DNA of 52,322 nucleotides from Gammaproteobacteria bacterium (lineage in GTDB: Bacteria > Pseudomonadota > Gammaproteobacteria > JACCYU01). Positions 20,196 through 28,894 of this stretch are shown here, piece by piece. The position numbers were made by a program, and so were the translations under genes. The stretch spans positions 1-52,322 of the forward strand of contig JACCYU010000008.1 of assembly GCA_013696315.1 (NCBI GenBank). The letters are read 5' to 3'. The notes below the pieces were generated by a model. That model ran no database searches. It worked only from the letters and a program-made list of their open reading frames with translations, and had not been told where the DNA came from. Each line of letters opens with the position of its first letter. Position 1 is the first letter of the stretch.

Positions 20196-21271
20196 ATGGC
20201 AAAAAAATACTAATCACCGGAAATATGGGCTACGTGGGGCCAGGGGTTGTGTCGCATCTGCGTGCGCAATACGCAAACGCGACCATTGTCGGCGTTGATC
20301 TGGGTTACTTTGGGCATTGCCTGACCGGGCCCGCGTGCTTGCCAGAAGCGCGACTTGACGTTCAATACTTCATGGACGTGAGAACGATGCCGATGGACGT
20401 ACTCAAGGGCGTCGCGGCGGTCGTGCATCTCGCGGCGATCTCGAATGACCCCATGGGCAATGCATATGAAGAAATTACGCATGAGATCAACTATGAGGCC
20501 AGCGTCAGGGTAGCCAAGCTCGCCAGAGAGGCCGGCGTGGAATCTTTCGTTTTCGCGTCGAGCTGTAGTGTTTATGGATACGCGGAAGGATCCGCGCGCG
20601 ATGAAAAGTCGGAGTTGAACCCGTTAACGGCTTATGCCAAATCGAAGATCAATACAGAAAAAGCGATTAAATCGCTCGCCAGTGACGAATTCGCGGTCAC
20701 GTGCCTGAGGTTTCCCACGGCATGCGGCATGAGCGATCGTTTGCGGCTCGATCTGGTACTCAACGACTTTGTGGCCGCGGCTGTCGCCACCAGAAAGATT
20801 TCAATCCTGAGTGATGGCACGCCCTGGCGACCACTGATCGATGTCAAGGATATGGCCAGGGCGATTGACTGGGCCATATGTCGCGACGCGCATAATGGAC
20901 ACGCTTTTCTCGCCATTAACGCAGGCCGCACGGAATGGAACTACCAGATCAAAGATCTCGCGGAATCAGTCCAAGCGATTATGCCCGGTATCGAGGTCAG
21001 CCTGAATAAGGATGCGCAGCCGGATAAGCGTTCATATCGGGTTAATTTCGACATGTACAAGCAGCTGGCGCCGGATCATCAACCGCAGACTGACTTGAAG
21101 CGATCGATTACCGAACTCAAAGAAGGATTAGAGAGAATCGATTTTAAGGATAGCGATTTTCGCGAATCCGATCGTATGCGGCTGAAAGTGCTAAGCGGGC
21201 TACGCGAGGCCAGTTTGTTGACTGATCGGTTCGAATGGCATTCCAGGAAAAGCGATGGCCTTAAGCATTGA
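20192..21271 (+). CDS. NAD-dependent epimerase/dehydratase (extended SDR)
   Basis: This protein of about 359 residues has the Rossmann signature KILITGNMGYVGPGVV, the catalytic serine region SSCSVYG and the YxxxK motif YAKSK. The active-site area also contains HLAAISNDPMGN and DVKDMARAIDWA. Such enzymes act on nucleotide sugars. The start codon overlaps the stop of the FAD oxidoreductase (ATGA), implying translational coupling. It might replace the missing CDP-glucose dehydratase step or act later; the sequence does not decide. Confidence 0.85.
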   Translation: MNGKKILITGNMGYVGPGVVSHLRAQYANATIVGVDLGYFGHCLTGPACLPEARLDVQYFMDVRTMPMDVLKGVAAVVHLAAISNDPMGNAYEEITHEINYEASVRVAKLAREAGVESFVFASSCSVYGYAEGSARDEKSELNPLTAYAKSKINTEKAIKSLASDEFAVTCLRFPTACGMSDRLRLDLVLNDFVAAAVATRKISILSDGTPWRPLIDVKDMARAIDWAICRDAHNGHAFLAINAGRTEWNYQIKDLAESVQAIMPGIEVSLNKDAQPDKRSYRVNFDMYKQLAPDHQPQTDLKRSITELKEGLERIDFKDSDFRESDRMRLKVLSGLREASLLTDRFEWHSRKSDGLKH

Positions 21272-21316
21272 TAAGCCTTTTGTATCCAGCCTTGTAGCGT
21301 AGTCCGGAGCCAGGAA

Positions 21317-21853
21317 ATGAACTTTACGCAAACAAAGCTTGCCGGCGCTTACCTGATAGATATCAAGACGATGGTTGATGAGCGCGGCTTTTTTGCGCGT
21401 GGCTGGTGCCGGAAAGAGTTTGAAGCGCACGGCATGGTGGCGAAAATAGTGCAGGCAAACATGTCTTTCAATCACAGACGAGGAACCCTGCGCGGCATGC
21501 ATTATCAAGTCGCGCCTTATCGGGAAACCAAACTGGTGCGTTGCACACGTGGGGCAATTTACGATGTCATTGTGGATTTGCGTGCCGACTCACCCACGTA
21601 TCTTCAGTGGATAGGCGCTGAATTGACCGCGGATAACCGCCGTATGCTCTTCGTTCCGGAAGGCTTTGCCCACGGTTTTCAAACGTTGACCGATGCGTCT
21701 GAAGTGTTTTATCAAGTCTCAGAGTTTTATACGCCCGGCGCCGAGCGCGGGGCGCGCTACAACGACCCGGCTTTTGACATAGCCTGGCCTCTCGATGCCA
21801 CAGTTATTTCCGAAAAAGACGCCAACTGGGCGGATTTCCGTTCGGGGCAATAG
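21317..21853 (+). CDS. dTDP-4-dehydrorhamnose 3,5-epimerase-like protein (RfbC family)
   Basis: This 178-residue cupin epimerase contains DERGFFARGW, RRGTLRGMHYQ with the catalytic histidine, KLVRCTRGAIYDVIVDLR and FVPEGFAHGFQTL. It is preceded by a good CCAGGAA ribosome binding site. No other dTDP-rhamnose genes are seen here, and the neighbours point to a CDP-sugar route. It may therefore epimerise a 4-keto CDP-sugar rather than dTDP-4-keto-rhamnose. Confidence 0.9.
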   Translation: MNFTQTKLAGAYLIDIKTMVDERGFFARGWCRKEFEAHGMVAKIVQANMSFNHRRGTLRGMHYQVAPYRETKLVRCTRGAIYDVIVDLRADSPTYLQWIGAELTADNRRMLFVPEGFAHGFQTLTDASEVFYQVSEFYTPGAERGARYNDPAFDIAWPLDATVISEKDANWADFRSGQ

Positions 21854-21908
21854 CCCGCGTGTACCAGGCTTCGGCTGCCGACATAATGCTTTTTGATTGG
21901 AGTGCGAC

Positions 21909-23246
21909 ATGATTATTGTTGATAAAGCGCTTGCACAGCGCCAGCACGCCGGAAACCCGGTGCGGGTGGCGATGATCGGTGCCGGCTTCATGGCGCGCGG
22001 CATTGCCTTGCAGATACTTAATTACGTGCCAGGTATGGATCTGGTGGCCATTTCCAACCGCTCGCTGCCTGGCGCGAAGCGCGCCTACGCCGAGGCGGGT
22101 CAGCCGGATGTCGAGGTGGTTGAGTCGGTTGCTCAGCTCGATAAAGCCATATCGACGGGCCGCTACGCTGTCACGGAAGATGCAATGCTGTTGTGCCGTA
22201 CCGGCATGGTCGATGCGGTTATTGAAGTTACCGGGGCAGTCGAGTTTGGCGCGCATGTGGTGCTCGAGGCCATTACGCACGGCAAGCATGTGATTGTGAT
22301 GAACGCGGAACTCGACGGCACAATCGGACCCATTCTCAAGCACAAGGCGGACGAATCCGGGGTTGTATTCACCAATGCGGACGGTGATCAGCCGGGCGTC
22401 ATTATGAACCTTTATCGGTTTGTGCGAGGAATCGGGGTCGAGCCGGTACTTTGTGGCAACATCAAAGGCTTGCAGGATCCCTATCGCAATCCGACGACGC
22501 AGGCGGAATTCGCGCGCAAGTGGAAGCAAAAGCCACACATGGTGACGTCATTCGCGGATGGTACGAAGGTATCGTTCGAACAGGGCATCGTCGCCAATGC
22601 CACCGGTATGCGCGTGGCGAAGCGTGGCATGTTCGGGCCTACAGTTCCGTCGGGAACACCAATCAAGGAAGCCGTTAACCTCTACCCGCTGGACGCCATG
22701 ACAAGCGGGAGTAGCATCGTTGATTACATCGTTGGTGCGGAGCCTGGCCCTGGAGTATTCGTGCTCGGAACTCACGATCACCCGATTCAAAAACATTACC
22801 TGAACCTATACAAGCTGGGCAGTGGCCCGTTGTATTGTTTTTACACGCCTTATCATTTGTGCCATTTCGAGGTTCCGACCACCGTGGCGCGCGCGGTGTT
22901 GTTCCGCGACGCAGCTATTACTCCGGCAGGGGGCCCGTGCGTCGATGTCGTCGCAACCGCCAAGATCGACCTGAAAGCGGGCGAGGTGCTGGATGGCATG
23001 GGCTATTACATGACTTATGGCCAGGCTGAAAACGCTGATATCGCCGTAAGAGAACGTCTGCTGCCCATGGGTCTTGCGGAACATTGTGTGCTCAAACGCG
23101 ACATCCCGAAAGATCGTGTGTTGACGTATGACGATGTGAATCTGCCGGTAAACCGGCTGTGCGACCGACTATGGGATGAGCAGACTGCGCTGTTTTTCAG
23201 GGATCAACAAAGCGGCGAATTGCCCGCCGCTCATGCAGGACGTTAA
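21909..23246 (+). CDS. NAD(P)-dependent oxidoreductase with SAF domain (homoserine dehydrogenase/StrU-like)
   Basis: The 445-residue protein has an N-terminal Rossmann fold (VRVAMIGAGFMARGIALQIL) and a homoserine-dehydrogenase-like centre (AVIEVTGAVEFGAHVVLEAI, HVIVMNAELDGTIG). The C-terminal region fits an SAF domain (KIDLKAGEVLDGMGYYM, CVLKRDIPKDRVLTYDDV). This two-part architecture is known from sugar-antibiotic and polysaccharide clusters (StrU-like), where it is poorly characterised. The ATG at 21909 has GGAG ten bases upstream. It closes a cassette of five sugar-modifying genes, so it probably acts on the same nucleotide sugar. The reaction is unknown. Confidence 0.75.
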   Translation: MIIVDKALAQRQHAGNPVRVAMIGAGFMARGIALQILNYVPGMDLVAISNRSLPGAKRAYAEAGQPDVEVVESVAQLDKAISTGRYAVTEDAMLLCRTGMVDAVIEVTGAVEFGAHVVLEAITHGKHVIVMNAELDGTIGPILKHKADESGVVFTNADGDQPGVIMNLYRFVRGIGVEPVLCGNIKGLQDPYRNPTTQAEFARKWKQKPHMVTSFADGTKVSFEQGIVANATGMRVAKRGMFGPTVPSGTPIKEAVNLYPLDAMTSGSSIVDYIVGAEPGPGVFVLGTHDHPIQKHYLNLYKLGSGPLYCFYTPYHLCHFEVPTTVARAVLFRDAAITPAGGPCVDVVATAKIDLKAGEVLDGMGYYMTYGQAENADIAVRERLLPMGLAEHCVLKRDIPKDRVLTYDDVNLPVNRLCDRLWDEQTALFFRDQQSGELPAAHAGR

Positions 23247-23253
23247 AGCATTG

Positions 23254-24090
23254 ATGAATACTAGTGCCGAAAGTACCAATATCACAATTCTCAGACCGCC
23301 AAGCCGGTGGGAATTTATTGATTTCAAGGAACTCAAGGACTATCGGGATTTGCTCTGGTCAATGGTCTGGCGCAGTATCAAGGTGTTGTACGCGCAAACA
23401 ATTATGGGACTTGGCTGGGCTATCCTCAATCCGTTTATCCAGATCATTCTGTTTAGTGTGATTTTCGGCAAAATTGCCAAGTTGCCTACGGATGGTGTTC
23501 CGTATGTTCTGTTCTCCACCGTTGCGGTCATTCCCTGGACTTACATGTCACAGGCGATGACGCAGTCGAGTCAGAGTTTAATTACCGGGCACACGATGTT
23601 GGGCAAAATATACTTTCCGCGACTGATTTTTCCATTGACACCGGTGCTCGCAAAGCTGGTCGACTTCGCAGTTTCGTTGATCCTGCTCGTGGCGATAATG
23701 ATTTATTTTCAGGTGGCACCCAACTGGAACCTGATCTTTCTCCCCTTCTTCGTGCTTTTAATGGTCACGATACCGGCTGGCGTCGGCATGTTTCTGTCGG
23801 CATGTGCAGTCCGCTTCCGGGACGTAAAGCACGCAATGCCGTTTGCGATCAGCCTGCTGGTTTACACGGCTCCGATTATGTATTCGGCTTCCAGCATTCC
23901 GGCGGATTTTAGAATCTGGTACTCGTTGAACCCGGTGGTCGCTGTCATCGAGGGTTACAGGGCTTGTTTACTGGGTACGCCGCTGGAGTGGGCTTACATC
24001 GTCCCTGGCACAGTCACCGCCATAGTCTTGCTACTGGTCGGCGCGCTGTACTTTCGTAGAATGGAGCGTGTGTTTGTCGATGTGCTGTAA
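23254..24090 (+). CDS. Polysaccharide ABC transporter, permease (Wzm-like)
   Basis: The ABC-2-type inner-membrane protein of about 278 residues has around six helices (for example WAILNPFIQIILFSVIFGKI, LVDFAVSLILLVAIMIYF, YIVPGTVTAIVLLLVGALYF). LRPPSRWEFIDFKELKDYRD followed by RSIKVLYAQTIMGLGWAILN is the typical N-terminus of O-antigen or capsule exporters. The start is uncertain: ATG 23254 lies just after the previous stop, and ATG 23233 overlaps that gene. The ATPase follows at 24148. Together they export a lipid-linked glycan across the inner membrane. Confidence 0.9.
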   Translation: MNTSAESTNITILRPPSRWEFIDFKELKDYRDLLWSMVWRSIKVLYAQTIMGLGWAILNPFIQIILFSVIFGKIAKLPTDGVPYVLFSTVAVIPWTYMSQAMTQSSQSLITGHTMLGKIYFPRLIFPLTPVLAKLVDFAVSLILLVAIMIYFQVAPNWNLIFLPFFVLLMVTIPAGVGMFLSACAVRFRDVKHAMPFAISLLVYTAPIMYSASSIPADFRIWYSLNPVVAVIEGYRACLLGTPLEWAYIVPGTVTAIVLLLVGALYFRRMERVFVDVL

Positions 24091-24147
24091 GCACGAAGAG
24101 AGTCTGTCGCGCGAACAGTCTGATGGCGCCAAGAGGGGATCTACTTT

Positions 24148-25497
24148 ATGAATGCAAATAATTTCGCGATAGAAGTCAAAGGGCTTTGCAAACGCTATCG
24201 CATCGGACTCAAGGAAGAGCGCCATGAAAATCTGGCCTCGGCGCTGGTTGACTTCGTTAAGAGCCCGCTAAGAAATTATCGGCAATATCGGTCTCTGTAT
24301 GATTTCAGCGATATCAGCCCGGAAAAAATGGATGAAGACTCTGACGACGTCATCTGGCCACTAAAAAATATCTCATTCAACGTGCATGAAGGAGAAGTGG
24401 TCGGTGTTATCGGTCGCAACGGGGCCGGTAAATCCACGCTGTTGAAGATCCTGTCGAAGATCACGCCTCCCACCGTCGGAGAGGTTCGGCTAAAAGGGCG
24501 GATAAGCAGCCTGCTCGAAGTTGGGACTGGGTTTCATAATGAGCTTACGGGACGGGAGAATGTTTACCTCAATGGCACCATTCTCGGTATGCGCAAGCGT
24601 GAGGTTGACCGCAAGTTCGATCAAATCGTCGAATTCTCAGGCGTTGAAAAGTTTCTGGATACGCCTGTAAAGCGCTATTCGAGCGGCATGCGCGTGCGCC
24701 TGGCGTTCGCTGTCTCCGCTCATCTTGAACCCGAGATTTTGATCATTGACGAGGTTTTGGCGGTCGGTGACGCGGACTTTCAGCGCAAATGTCTGGATAA
24801 AATGCAGGACGTAGGTCAGCAGGGACGAACCGTATTGTTTGTTTCACACAATATGAACGCCATTACACGTCTTTGCGGACGCGTAATCCTGCTGGAAGAC
24901 GGTCGTGTTTCGATGGATGGTCCGGCGCATGACGTCGTTAGTCATTACATGAGCTCGGGCGCCGGATTGTCACCGGAAAAAGTGTGGCCAGATCTTGGCA
25001 CGGCGCCAGGCGACCAGGTTGTGCGCGTAGTTGGCGTCCGTATTAAATCAGAAGACGGGCAGATAAGGCGGTGGGTCGATATCCACAAACCTATAGTGAT
25101 CGAGATGGAGTATGAAGTACTGGAAGGCGGCCACGATTTCGCAACCTACTGCAACATATTTAATGAAGTGGGGGTAAAGATTTGCACCAGCATCGATAGA
25201 GATTCAGGCTGGCACAACCGCCCTCGGCCCGTTGGGCGATACATAAGTCGCGTTCGAATTCCTAGTGATCTGCTTAACGAAGGCCTTCTCTATATTACGC
25301 CAGTCATCAAAAACTTGCGCAGTAAATTAAGGCATTTTTATATGCGCGAGGCTGTTGGAATTCAAGTTGTGGAAGGAGTCAAAGAGGAGTCAGATAAATC
25401 CGGATTCGCAGCCAACCTTGGCGGCGTCATTAGGCCACATTGGCCGTGGGAAACGGATTATCTTTCGGATAAGGAACGAAAGAACGCCGCCGTTTGA
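24148..25497 (+). CDS. Polysaccharide ABC transporter, ATP-binding protein with C-terminal Wzt-like domain
   Basis: This 449-residue protein has a nucleotide-binding domain with Walker A GRNGAGKSTLL, signature YSSGMRVRLAFA, Walker B ILIIDEVLAVGDADF and switch histidine in FVSHNMNAI. An insertion precedes Walker A, as in Wzt-type ATPases. The C-terminal 170 residues (VVRVVGVRIKSEDGQIRRW onward) match the beta-sandwich Wzt_C domain that recognises the modified end of the exported glycan. This implies that a terminal modification, such as methylation or sulfation, gates export. Its ribosome binding site AGGGG and the upstream permease indicate one operon. Confidence 0.93.
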   Translation: MNANNFAIEVKGLCKRYRIGLKEERHENLASALVDFVKSPLRNYRQYRSLYDFSDISPEKMDEDSDDVIWPLKNISFNVHEGEVVGVIGRNGAGKSTLLKILSKITPPTVGEVRLKGRISSLLEVGTGFHNELTGRENVYLNGTILGMRKREVDRKFDQIVEFSGVEKFLDTPVKRYSSGMRVRLAFAVSAHLEPEILIIDEVLAVGDADFQRKCLDKMQDVGQQGRTVLFVSHNMNAITRLCGRVILLEDGRVSMDGPAHDVVSHYMSSGAGLSPEKVWPDLGTAPGDQVVRVVGVRIKSEDGQIRRWVDIHKPIVIEMEYEVLEGGHDFATYCNIFNEVGVKICTSIDRDSGWHNRPRPVGRYISRVRIPSDLLNEGLLYITPVIKNLRSKLRHFYMREAVGIQVVEGVKEESDKSGFAANLGGVIRPHWPWETDYLSDKERKNAAV

Positions 25498-25670
25498 ATG
25501 CGGGACAATGCCTATTTGGGGCGGGCATGCTCTGCCGCGGTCCCCTTGTGAATGTTACGTAGCTTCATGACAACACAGGTTGCAACTTTTTGCCGAGCGG
25601 CTGACGCCTGTTCCGACTCTCCGACTCGTATAGTCCGGCACCTGGGTGCCGGATAAGTCACTTCCCCGCG

Positions 25671-27818
25671 ATGATAAATCCAGGAAAAATAGCAGTAAGC
25701 GCCGGCCGCCGTGTCTGGATACAGCTTCACCGTTTGGCTCAGCGCGCCACCTCCTCCAGTTTTAAATCCGCATTCTCGCTGTCCGAGCAGCAGTTTCTAC
25801 AGGAGTTCAATCTCGACTCTGTCGCAGGCCCGCTAGAGCGCGGCGATTTGGAGGCTGCGAGGCAAGCGCTGTTGCGGCATTACGATGACAGGGCCGTCCC
25901 CGCCTGGCCGATTTTTCCGAGCCGATTTACCGACGCCGGGTCATTGACCGCCGAGGAGTTGCTTGCTCAGGCAGACGACATAACGGCGCATCGATTTGGC
26001 AACGCGCGTATCTGGCTGGGCGATAAAGTCGACTGGATGCACAACCCGACGCCGGACCCAATGGCGCGATGGACCCGAGACCTGCACCGGCACCGGTGGC
26101 TGGCGATCGTGGCGGGCGCCTATGAGAGAACCGGTGACGAGAAATACGCCAGGACGTTTGTGAATCTAATGGCGGACTGGATATCTTCCAATTCGCCACC
26201 GGTGCGTAAGGACGAGGCAAATGTTGCGTGGACGTTGATGGGCGTCGGCATGCGTGCCGCGATCTGGCCGGCCGCGTTTGCAGCGTTTTGTCGATCGCGT
26301 GCGTTCACGGACGAGACCAAGCTGAATATGCTGCGGTCCGTTTACGATCACGCACAATATTTATGCACTTTCAAGACACGACTCAATCATGTGCTACGTG
26401 AAAGTAACGGGCTGGCTTACCTGAGCATATATTTTCCAGAATTCCGGCAGGCGAGCCACTGGCTTTGCACAGCCACAGATCGTTTGGGGGAAGAATTAAG
26501 AAATCACGTTAACGAAGATGGCACCAGTGTGGAGATGTCCATTGCCTATCAATGGCTGGTGGCCGACGAATTTGATGCGACACGTGCGCTGCTGCGGGAG
26601 CACGGTGTGAACATGTCCGGCGCTGATCTTGATGACTCGGTTACGAAACTGTATGCGGCCCTGGCCTACGTGTTGCGTCCGGATGGCAACTGGCCTCGCC
26701 TGGATGATGGTTTCATGGGGGAAGATCACGTGCAGCGCAAAAAACTTGCGGCTGCAGGCCGTGCGCTCGACCGCCCGGACTTCGTGTACATAGCGACCAA
26801 TGGGCGTTGCGGTCAAAAGCCTGACAATACTTCCTGTGCGTTCCCAAATGCCGGGCTCTACATCATGCGCAGTGACTGGTCGGACGATGCGCGCTATCTC
26901 TTGTTCGACGCAGGTCCGTTCTCCGGCTACCATGGCCACGAGGACAAGCTCAGTATTGAGGTGCATGCCTACGGGCAGTCTTTTCTCATCGACCCGGGAT
27001 GTTATGCCTATAATACAGTCGATCCTTATAGAGCCTATTTCATAAGCTCGCGCGCGCACAACACCGTTACGGTGGCGGGCTTGAGCCAGGTCCGTCGCTG
27101 GGAACGCGGCAATCTGGACCCGGCCAGAACCACGGATCAACAAGGAATCTGGGTCAGCAGTGATAATTTTGATTACGCGCAAGGCATCTACAGCGACGGC
27201 TACGGCGCCTACGCTTTTCAGCGTCCGCCCGGGGCTGGCACAATTCGCGATGTAAATCACACACGCCGCGTGCTGTTCGTCAAGCCGGACTACTGGCTGA
27301 TTATCGATGAGCTTCAGTCAATGGCAGGATTACAGGACTACGAGCTGATTTTTAACACTTCGCCGGAAGTCGAGGTCTTGTCCGCGGACTCGCGGCGCAC
27401 GTGCCTCGCCAGCAAGCGTAAAAAGGCGCGTCTGTATCTCGTCAATGCGTCCACCCTGGACATCCATTCAAAAACAGTTGTCGGTTCCGAAAACCCAATC
27501 CAAGGATGGTTCGCCGACGGCTGGAATGGGCACAAAATTCCTTCGCCTACGTTGATTCATCGCATCGGGCCTGCCGAGTCCGTGCTGGTGACAACGTTAC
27601 TATACCCATGCCTGGGTGAACAGCATGTGAACCTGGAGCCGCTGAGTGTGCGAGGCGGTAGTGGTCTCGCGTACCAGGTGACTTCCAATCTAGGCGCCGA
27701 TTACCTCATGTTATCGTCGGACAACAAATGCAAGGCGTTTGGCCCGTGTGAATCGGACGCTACGATTGCTGGTTTCCGAGGCGGTCACGGCCAGCGGCCG
27801 CGCCAACTTTTTGGTTAG
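25671..27818 (+). CDS. Heparinase II/III family polysaccharide lyase-like protein
   Basis: The 715-residue protein has an alpha-toroid N-terminal half (WTRDLHRHRWLAIVAGAY, NHVLRESNGLAYLSIYFPEF). The C-terminal half carries the heparinase II/III domain, with FSGYHGHEDKLSIEVHAYG, DPGCYAYN and RAHNTVTVAGLSQ. The family cleaves uronic-acid-containing polymers. No clear signal peptide is seen, and many relatives inside polysaccharide clusters share this feature. It could trim or remodel the local polymer. The last residues (HGQRPRQLFG) look abnormal, whereas a neighbouring frame continues with ASGRANFLVRDHFN, so the end may be displaced by a frameshift near 27780. Confidence 0.85.
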   Translation: MINPGKIAVSAGRRVWIQLHRLAQRATSSSFKSAFSLSEQQFLQEFNLDSVAGPLERGDLEAARQALLRHYDDRAVPAWPIFPSRFTDAGSLTAEELLAQADDITAHRFGNARIWLGDKVDWMHNPTPDPMARWTRDLHRHRWLAIVAGAYERTGDEKYARTFVNLMADWISSNSPPVRKDEANVAWTLMGVGMRAAIWPAAFAAFCRSRAFTDETKLNMLRSVYDHAQYLCTFKTRLNHVLRESNGLAYLSIYFPEFRQASHWLCTATDRLGEELRNHVNEDGTSVEMSIAYQWLVADEFDATRALLREHGVNMSGADLDDSVTKLYAALAYVLRPDGNWPRLDDGFMGEDHVQRKKLAAAGRALDRPDFVYIATNGRCGQKPDNTSCAFPNAGLYIMRSDWSDDARYLLFDAGPFSGYHGHEDKLSIEVHAYGQSFLIDPGCYAYNTVDPYRAYFISSRAHNTVTVAGLSQVRRWERGNLDPARTTDQQGIWVSSDNFDYAQGIYSDGYGAYAFQRPPGAGTIRDVNHTRRVLFVKPDYWLIIDELQSMAGLQDYELIFNTSPEVEVLSADSRRTCLASKRKKARLYLVNASTLDIHSKTVVGSENPIQGWFADGWNGHKIPSPTLIHRIGPAESVLVTTLLYPCLGEQHVNLEPLSVRGGSGLAYQVTSNLGADYLMLSSDNKCKAFGPCESDATIAGFRGGHGQRPRQLFG

Positions 27819-27956
27819 AGATCATTTCAATCCGGACCAGACAGACCTGCTCCTGCAACAAATTGAACTGGCACAAGTTGAGTGGTCGCATAAGCTTGCG
27901 TCTCGTCCAGTCAACGAAGCAAACGAAAATAGAGCATTTGAGGAATATAGAAAGGC

Positions 27957-28834
27957 GTGGTCCGAGATATCATTCGCGAACTGGCCAGCAAAAACTATTA
28001 TCTGGCCAAAATGTACCTGAACTGGGGATATATGCTCGCCGACTTTCGCGGCGACCACCCGGTTGTGGTTTACCAGATGGGCAAGGTGGGTTCCTCTACC
28101 GTGGTTGCTTCGTTGCATGCTCTCGATCTCAAGCGGCCAATTTATCATGTGCATACGTTGATATCCGAGCGCATCAGGGACCGGCGGCGAAAATACGAGA
28201 AGATGTTCAGGAACGGTTCGCCGATGGAACTGCGCAGAGCAAGTCATCTGTTCGCCAGTCAATATTTAAGCAAACGGATCAAGCGAGGCGCGTTCGGACA
28301 GCGATGGAAAGTAATCACGCTGGTCAGGGACCCGATCGCAATGAATGTGTCTAGCTTTTTCCAGATCATTGACTATTTTATTCCGCGGTTTTTTTCGAGA
28401 TATGAGACCGGGCAATTGCAGGTCGAAGACGCGATCGAAATCTTCCTTGAAAATTACGGGCACGATGCGCCACTTGGCTGGTTCGACATCGAGCTGAAGT
28501 CCACTTTCGGCATCGACGTCTTTGCAACGCCTTTCTTGGCCTCGAAAGGTTACACCACTTATCGGGGAACAAATGTGGATGCCCTGGTATTGAGACTGGA
28601 GAGCATAAACACGTCCGCTGAACCCGCTTTCAAGGAGTTTCTGGACATCGAGAACTTCAGGCTTGTGCAGGCCAATGTGGCGGATGACAAGAACTACTTT
28701 GCCGCGTACAAAGCATTCAAGCAAAAGCTGATTCTGCCGCAAGCATACCTTATTAAATATACGACTCAATGCTCGCGCGACATTTTTACACAGAAGAGGA
28801 ACTCACCGGCTTCCGGCGCAAGTGGGGGGCGTGA
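27957..28834 (+). CDS. Sulfotransferase-like capsular polysaccharide protein (NKWYS type), frameshifted near its 3' end
   Basis: The protein begins at GTG 27957 and has the 5'-phosphosulfate-binding-like motif VVVYQMGKVGSSTVVASL, then PIYHVHTLI and KVITLVRDPIAMNVSSFF (the 3'-phosphate-binding block). This places it among putative capsule-modifying sulfotransferases. In the original frame the code runs on to 28967 with unlikely protein, antisense to the next gene. Adding one base at about 28759 restores YYDSMLARHFYTEEEL and RRKWGA and a stop at 28832-28834, the expected family ending. So one base is missing and the real gene ends at 28834 without touching its convergent neighbour. Confidence 0.75.
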
Positions 28835-28894
28835 AACTCAGTGTGAACGGGTTAGCCCTAAAGCTGTGTTATCGCGCACCGCGACAGATCAGCG

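Noticed and set aside
26496-27260. Long minus-strand frame opposite the heparinase-like gene
   Set aside because: Antisense shadow; the plus strand carries the conserved heparinase II/III motifs.
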